Positions 60,236-64,000 of a DNA stretch of 64,000 nucleotides are shown piece after piece. Source of the stretch: Kosakonia sp. SMBL-WEM22 (lineage in GTDB: Bacteria; Pseudomonadota; Gammaproteobacteria; Enterobacterales; Enterobacteriaceae); assembly GCF_014490785.1 (NCBI RefSeq), contig NZ_CP051489.1, positions 62,001 to 126,000 on the forward strand. The letters are read 5' to 3'. The notes under the pieces were generated by a model. That model worked only from the letters and a program-made list of their open reading frames with translations. It made no database searches and was not told the DNA's origin. The position numbers and the translations under genes were made by a program. Position 1 is the first letter of the stretch, and each line of letters opens with the position of its first letter.

Positions 60236-60538
60236 TCACGCCCTCCAGTGACGGAAACCTGAGTCAGGAATTGACCGGAAGGTCACCCTGAAAATAAAGG
60301 TGGGCAGGTACCAGTAACAGAAATTCAGTAACCAGAACGAGCCCTGCCCTTTTTTCAGATACCTGACAATTAACCACAGCACGCCCGAAACTATCCCCAG
60401 GGCGGTCGACATATTGCAGACGATACCCAGTAAGGTCAGGGGAGCAATAACGAGGAGTTCGTCGAGGGGGAGACCGAAGAATCGGGCCTGCTGATTGAGG
60501 GTTTCCGGGAAGTAATATTTATCTTCTTCCCCGTTCAT
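60236..60538 (-). CDS. traL: TraL pilus assembly protein (VirB3-like)
   Basis: 100 residues with the family's opening YYFPETLNQQARFFGLPLDE and two close hydrophobic segments (ELLVIAPLTLLGIVCNMSTA and LGIVSGVLWLIVRYL), ending in a conserved YWYLPTFIFRVTFRSIPDSG. A small inner-membrane component at the start of the tra operon, two bases after traA. Confidence 0.94.
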   Translation of the reverse strand: MNGEEDKYYFPETLNQQARFFGLPLDELLVIAPLTLLGIVCNMSTALGIVSGVLWLIVRYLKKGQGSFWLLNFCYWYLPTFIFRVTFRSIPDSGFRHWRA

Positions 60539-60540
60539 TT

Positions 60541-60894
60541 TTAGCCTGCGATGGCGAAGCCCATGCGGGTAAAAATAATGACGATGACGAGACCGAGAAA
60601 TACCAGAGGGGAGCGGGCTTTAATGTACAGGAATAAAGCGATAAAGATTTCCGCGTAGTAGAAGTATTTCTCAAGTGACGACCCGTGACCGAAAGTGCTG
60701 GAAACGGTGGAAGACTGTGAGGCGAGTAAATCAGTGCTGCCCGCAAATGCGTAATTGCAGGCCAGAAGAGAAAGGAGAATTAAACCTCCGTTTTTTAAAT
60801 ACTTTCTCATCTGAATATTTTCACGGGCTTTGCGAAATAAAGACGCTACCGCCCATCCCTTTGTGACCTTAAGGGCATTGTCCTCAGTGAACAT
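60541..60894 (-). CDS. traA: TraA F-type propilin
   Basis: 117 residues from the ATG at 60894, which has GGAG eight bases upstream. The long leader of 51 residues ends in NYAFA, a signal peptidase I site, giving a mature pilin of 66 residues starting GSTDLLASQSSTVSSTFGHG, compared with 70 in F (AGSSGQDLMASGNTTVKATFG). Two hydrophobic helices (YYAEIFIALFLYI and LVFLGLVIVIIFTRMGFAIA) are joined by a short basic loop KARSP. The glycine-alanine end and absence of cysteines fit F pilins. First gene of the transfer operon. Confidence 0.92.
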   Translation of the reverse strand: MFTEDNALKVTKGWAVASLFRKARENIQMRKYLKNGGLILLSLLACNYAFAGSTDLLASQSSTVSSTFGHGSSLEKYFYYAEIFIALFLYIKARSPLVFLGLVIVIIFTRMGFAIAG

Positions 60895-60910
60895 GCTTGT
60901 TTCTCCGGAT

Positions 60911-60945
60911 GTAAACAAAATGTGTTTGCGTAAGTGCTTGTTTAC
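60911..60945. promoter_or_regulatory. Inverted repeat in the traA leader
   Basis: GTAAACA (60911-60917) faces TGTTTAC (60939-60945), with GTGTTTGCGTAAGTGC between. It lies directly before the traA ribosome site and could be an operator for the divergent ribbon-helix-helix protein. Confidence 0.45.
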
Positions 60946-60981
60946 GCGGGCATAAGTATCTCATAACCCTAAAAAAAAAAA

Positions 60982-61001
60982 ACTGTGAGCTTAGTCACAC
61001 T
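60982..61001. promoter_or_regulatory. CRP binding site in the traA / regulator divergent promoter
   Basis: TGTGA (60984-60988), six bases, TCACA (60995-60999): both half-sites match the CRP consensus exactly. A GATACT hexamer on the minus strand at 60960-60955 would put the site centre about 43 bases before a traA start point, the usual class II position. A run of twelve A follows on the traA side. Confidence 0.7.
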
Positions 61002-61085
61002 TTTCAGCATCATTAGGAATTATCTGACTACCGGCGCAACATATCCTGAGTCATGCAGGTATGACGCCTGTGATGTCAGGGATCT

Positions 61086-61727
61086 ATGAATATGAAAGTA
61101 AAAGAGAATCTGTGGGGAAAGCGTGGCCGCCCACGGAAGTTCACTGCGGGCGAAACAGTGGAGTGGCGGCTGCGTGCGCCGGACAATCTGCTGATGGAAC
61201 TGCGGGTGTGTGCACGAATTAGTGAGAGGAGTGTTAACGATGAAATTATCGCGCGGTTACTTATTTCACTGAATTATCAGCCGCATGTACCTGTTATTAA
61301 AACGGTTGAGGGGGAAAGGTTAATTTCTCTGGCAGTAAAGTTTGAAGAGTGGCTGTGTGATTTATTAAGCAATGGTAATGAAGATGAAAATGAAAACAGA
61401 AAGGAAAAGGCGCGTGATGAACCTGTCTGGATGTGGCGTGAAGGTATACGGGTGTTAATTCCCGGAAAGACGTCAGGCTACAGCATGCGCATTCCTGAAA
61501 ATCTTGCCTCTGAAATAAGAATTATGGCGCGGGTGCATAAACGCAGCCTGAACGATGAAATGCTGACAAGGTTGATGAATTCTATGGGTTATTTAACCCA
61601 GCGCCTTCTCGACCAGAATGAGGATGCGCAGGCGCTTAAAGTGCTGTGCATGGCATTTGAGTGGTATCTCAGGGAGAAATTATCGGAAGCGGAGGATGTG
61701 CCGCTTCCGTGGAATAAACCGGAGTAA
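61086..61727 (+). CDS. Double ribbon-helix-helix DNA-binding protein (TraY/Arc-like), divergent from traA
   Basis: 213 residues with two Arc-type domains: about 25-62 (VEWRLRAPDNLLMELRV, SERSVNDEIIARLL) and about 130-168 (GYSMRIPENLASEIRIMARV, KRSLNDEMLTRLM). An N-terminal GKRGRPRKF is an AT-hook-like patch. F TraY is also a tandem of two such domains (131 residues), binds oriT and the traY promoter, and is the first gene of the operon. Here the gene is longer and points the other way, away from traA, and no traJ is seen. It probably regulates traA and traM and may be part of the relaxosome. An acidic linker (GNEDENENRKEK) joins the two halves. Confidence 0.8.
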   Translation: MNMKVKENLWGKRGRPRKFTAGETVEWRLRAPDNLLMELRVCARISERSVNDEIIARLLISLNYQPHVPVIKTVEGERLISLAVKFEEWLCDLLSNGNEDENENRKEKARDEPVWMWREGIRVLIPGKTSGYSMRIPENLASEIRIMARVHKRSLNDEMLTRLMNSMGYLTQRLLDQNEDAQALKVLCMAFEWYLREKLSEAEDVPLPWNKPE

Positions 61728-61766
61728 CCGTGACGGGTCTGGCCGGCGGCTTTGTCGGCCAGATTG

Positions 61767-62162
61767 TTATTCTTCGTTGGTAAGGAAGTGATGGGCTTCG
61801 GTTGCTGTCTCAGCCTGATTAATTGCTGAAATGCTCTGATTAATCAGGTCCTCAAGGCTAATTTGAGCGTCATTTCCTTTGCTCTGTACGTACATCTCAC
61901 AAACCAGCGCGGTAAGAATCATAATACCCTCCCTCGTGCCGCTGGCTTTCATTATCAGGTCGCGCCGGTAGCCCTCGAGATCGAACTTAGGCCCGTCTGA
62001 ATCATTGTTTTTATAAACCAGAAGCCCGAGGCGAATAAGTTCATTGCAGGTTGAAGACACGCTGACTTCTGCCGGGGACGCGCCGTTATTTAATTCTTTC
62101 TGAACAATATCACGCACTTCCCGCTCAATTTTATCTTTCAGGTAAACGCCTATTCTTCCCAT
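61767..62162 (-). CDS. traM: TraM relaxosome protein
   Basis: 131 residues (F has 127). The N-terminal strand and helices (MGRIGVYLKDKIEREVRDIV, SVSSTCNELIRLGLLVYKN) are the DNA-binding ribbon-helix-helix part and the C-terminal half (GTREGIMILTALVCEMYVQS) the tetramerisation domain. TraM binds next to oriT, contacts the TraD tail and represses its own promoter. The start has AGGAAT upstream. The gene converges on the double ribbon-helix-helix gene and lies between it and oriT, as traM does beside oriT in F. Confidence 0.85.
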   Translation of the reverse strand: MGRIGVYLKDKIEREVRDIVQKELNNGASPAEVSVSSTCNELIRLGLLVYKNNDSDGPKFDLEGYRRDLIMKASGTREGIMILTALVCEMYVQSKGNDAQISLEDLINQSISAINQAETATEAHHFLTNEE

Positions 62163-62180
62163 ATTAATTCCTGAGTTTCG

Positions 62181-62202
62181 GTAGTGTCGGAGGCGACACT
62201 AC
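62181..62202. promoter_or_regulatory. Perfect inverted repeat before traM (probable TraM operator)
   Basis: GTAGTGTCG (62181-62189) and CGACACTAC (62194-62202) around GAGG. It ends eight bases before the traM ribosome site. The same CGACA(C/T)TA word recurs in oriT at 62398-62405 and as a pair at 62445-62462. Confidence 0.65.
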
Positions 62203-62580
62203 GGAGCAATGTCTGATGTTAAAAGCCGGTGGTTATGCAATGGCTGTGTGCTGGCAGAAAAAACCGATTCCGGCGGGAATCTGGTTTATACAGGTGTTCG
62301 TAAGCAGCACTAATGCAGCATTAGTGTGACACTGTGCGATATCTATCGCAATGGTTTTAAAGAATATCCACATTCCTGCGATAAACCTGCGACATACCGA
62401 CACTAACAGGTAATACAATCCTCCGATATATGTATCCTGAACCTCCGACATTATAGTGTCGGATTGTACGATACTTTTGGTTTTACTCTAAAATCCTCAC
62501 AATTTTACAGGCACAACAACCTGATTCCAAAGGAAAAACCTGCAAGACGAAGTCTTGCGTGGGGTGTCATGTTTTATATG
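62203..62580. other. Origin of transfer (oriT)
   Basis: The gap between traM and the leading region shows the parts of an F-type oriT: an inverted repeat at 62308-62326 (CACTAATG / CATTAGTG), a CGACACTA word at 62398-62405, an inverted pair CCGACA / TGTCGG at 62445-62462, a long AT-rich stretch suited to IHF bending, and the nic region at 62542-62568. No gene is supported inside it. Confidence 0.85.
62542..62568 (+). other. nic site and TraI recognition hairpin
   Basis: A perfect seven-base inverted repeat GCAAGAC / GTCTTGC with a three-base loop (62542-62558) is followed by GTGGGGTGT, the sequence that precedes the nick in F (TTGCGTGGGGTGT in both). The nick is therefore expected between 62567 (T) and 62568 (C) on the plus strand. 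The transferred strand then starts with the lytic transglycosylase gene and carries the tra operon last. Confidence 0.88.
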
Positions 62581-62770
62581 TTAGCAAAGAGCGGCCAATA
62601 ATAAGCGACATCAGAGCCTCATTAATATCAGAGACTGACTCCGGGCACGTACCCGCAGCGCTCTCTGCGCGTTTGTAAGAGCGGGTATTGATTTAAATGA
62701 TCGGCGGGGGTATTTTTTATTGCGCTGCTCCAGCGACATTCCACGCGCGCAAAACGCAAAGGTTATAAAT
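62581..62770. other. Start of the leading region
   Basis: 190 bases between nic and the first leading gene. ACCCGC near 62651 and GCGGGT near 62681 can pair across an imperfect stem; F-type leading regions use folded single strands as early promoters, so this is a possible one. No gene seen. Confidence 0.3.
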
Positions 62771-63295
62771 ATGAATAAACTCGGTCTCATTCTGCTCTGC
62801 GCCTCAATGTCCTGCAGCGCCGCACCGCAAATGTGTTTCGACCAGGCAGGGCGGGATTACCAAATCGACCCGCTGCTGCTGATGTCAATTTCTATCAGGG
62901 AAAGCCGACTGCGGCCCGCTGCGGTTAATGTGGCGAACAATGACGGTTCGGAGGATGTATGCGGGATGCAGATAAACAGTTCGCATTACGGTAAGCTGAA
63001 AAAGTTTAATATTACGCGATCGGATCTGCTTAATGATCCATGCGTGTGCGTTTACACCGGCGGATGGGTTCTTGCGCATAACTTCAGGTCATACGGAAAA
63101 AACTGGGACAGCGTGGGAATGTATAATACCGGGCCGTCGAAAAACCTGATCAAACAGCGACGGGCCTATGCCGAGGATATCAGAAATATTTACCGCATTC
63201 TGTTGGCCAGAAAATCCATACTGGCGCAGCGTTCTGCACCTGACGAAGAAACGCAGCTGACGGCAAAAATAACGCCTGAGCCGCTGAAAGACTGA
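62771..63295 (+). CDS. Lytic transglycosylase of the transfer system (VirB1/orf169 type)
   Basis: 174 residues from the ATG at 62771, the start that gives a proper signal peptide (MNKLGLILLCASMSCSA); a longer frame has no support. The SLT domain has the catalytic glutamate in ISIRESRLRP, then the GMQINSSHY motif and a YNTGPS loop. It cuts peptidoglycan for the transfer apparatus. It matches F orf169 in length and place, the first gene of the leading region beside oriT. It is followed by a two-way terminator. Confidence 0.92.
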   Translation: MNKLGLILLCASMSCSAAPQMCFDQAGRDYQIDPLLLMSISIRESRLRPAAVNVANNDGSEDVCGMQINSSHYGKLKKFNITRSDLLNDPCVCVYTGGWVLAHNFRSYGKNWDSVGMYNTGPSKNLIKQRRAYAEDIRNIYRILLARKSILAQRSAPDEETQLTAKITPEPLKD

Positions 63296-63298
63296 CAT

Positions 63299-63325
63299 AA
63301 AAAACCCGGTTAACCGGGTTTTTTT
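63299..63325. terminator. Bidirectional terminator
   Basis: AAAACCCGGTT / AACCGGGTTTT forms an uninterrupted palindrome (63301-63322) with A and T runs on both sides, ending both the transglycosylase gene and the convergent DUF932 gene. Confidence 0.85.
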
Positions 63326-63327
63326 AT

Positions 63328-64000
63328 TCAGCTTTTCAGCCGGGCAAACTCTTCCGCCATTTTCCACAGCGCCTGGTTAAGTTTGATGTCGCCATCAATC
63401 CCGGTCACCGGTCGTGTCGTGGTTTTTTTTCCTTTCGCCGTTCTTCCACGCACGCCACCTTTGATCAGATTCTCCTGCACAATATTAAAGGACGTCCACA
63501 AATCGGTTTCTTTGTCATACCAGGCGCGGGGCTGAATTATCTGCTCAGGGGTGACCGGTGATTTATCCTCGCCATATTTATATTCCAGCGCCATCGCGCC
63601 GAGCAGGCGACGTTCGGCGCTGTCGAGCTGGATGCTTTTCATTTTTTCCATATTGTCGGCGACGGCATCGAATACGCCCAGCACCTCATATGCTCCCTCG
63701 ATAACCTGCGAAACAATATCCCCTTTGTGGGGCACGTTAATTTCGCCGAACGACTTCCAGCACACCAGGCCATTTGTGCAGACCTGCCGGAAAATACCGG
63801 GGATCATTTTATAACTGCTGGAGCCATCATGGCTGTTCAGCAAAACAATTTCCGGCACCTCTGACCCGCTGTCGTTATTTCCGCGACGCAGCCGGATCAT
63901 GTGTTTGGTGAAATCCCGGCGCTCCGGATCACGTACCCGTGACTGTCCGGCATAATACGGCTCGAATCCTTCCTCACGCAATTTATCCAGCAGAGTAATG
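63328..64000 (-). CDS. DUF932 (YfjQ/YubP-type) leading-region protein, N-terminus beyond the window
   Basis: About 224 codons seen; the frame continues past the right edge (ITLLDKLREEGFEPYYAGQS), so the start is missing. HMIRLRRGNN, PEIVLLNSHDGSSSYKMIPG, RQVCTNGLVCWKSFGEI and the ITEGAY-like VIEGAYEVLGVFDAVADNME stretch mark the DUF932 family, about 270 residues long and common in plasmid leading regions and phage-like islands. Function unknown; early expression in the new host is likely from its place. Confidence 0.85.
   Translation of the reverse strand, partial: ITLLDKLREEGFEPYYAGQSRVRDPERRDFTKHMIRLRRGNNDSGSEVPEIVLLNSHDGSSSYKMIPGIFRQVCTNGLVCWKSFGEINVPHKGDIVSQVIEGAYEVLGVFDAVADNMEKMKSIQLDSAERRLLGAMALEYKYGEDKSPVTPEQIIQPRAWYDKETDLWTSFNIVQENLIKGGVRGRTAKGKKTTTRPVTGIDGDIKLNQALWKMAEEFARLKS

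Noticed and set aside
61086..61727. Naming the double ribbon-helix-helix gene traY
   Set aside because: The tandem domain plan fits, but length, orientation and flanking genes differ from F traY, so only a TraY-like description is used.

Overview
The window is part of a large conjugative plasmid from the Enterobacterales, most likely the Enterobacter/Kosakonia/Klebsiella group. The evidence is an F-type (MOB-F, MPF-F) transfer region with a recognisable oriT, enterobacterial accessory genes (YmgA/AriR-like, IraP-like, FhuE-like, YncE-like) and sigma-28-type promoters in front of the chemoreceptor genes. No replication, partition or resistance gene is visible here.

Positions 1-9.9 kb are a signalling cargo. 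From left to right: the start of a GAF protein cut by the window edge, translationally coupled to a soluble PAS-PAS chemoreceptor; a YmgA-like and an AriR-like small biofilm regulator; a membrane diguanylate cyclase with active site and I-site; a GAF/degenerate-GGDEF/EAL phosphodiesterase; and a membrane chemoreceptor ending in an NWxxF tail. Positions 10-14.4 kb are AT-richer and patchy: a DUF523 protein, a serine hydrolase, small hypothetical proteins, a frameshifted DUF6572-like gene, a vapC fragment and dispersed palindromes. Positions 14.5-17.9 kb hold a divergent iron-uptake pair (TonB-dependent siderophore receptor and YncE-like propeller) around a Fur box. A decayed IS3-family (IS407-like) element lies at 18.6-19.8 kb, followed by an IraP-like anti-adaptor and the tail of a dead chemoreceptor gene. 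Positions 21.1-26.3 kb are a second, partly deleted copy of the signalling module plus another chemoreceptor. It is bounded by a dead and an intact copy of a DsbA-like gene.

Positions 26.6-60.9 kb are the transfer operon on the minus strand. In transcription order it reads traA, L, E, K, B, three small genes, traV, a 54-codon gene, traC, trbI, traW, five unrecognised genes, traU, trbC, traN, traF, four small membrane-protein genes, trbB, a 41-codon ORF, trbF, traH, traG, traS-like, traT, two paralogous small genes, traD, traI and the DsbA-like gene. Most junctions are ATGA or TGATG overlaps. Positions 60.9-62.8 kb are the control and origin region: a CRP-type site, a divergent double ribbon-helix-helix (TraY-like) gene, traM and oriT with an F-like nic sequence. 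The leading region follows to the right, with a lytic transglycosylase and a DUF932 protein.

Taken together, the plasmid pairs an F-type conjugation machine with sensory, c-di-GMP and biofilm regulators whose chemoreceptor genes look wired into the host flagellar (FliA) regulon. The two module copies, one decaying, show that this cargo has been duplicated and reworked.
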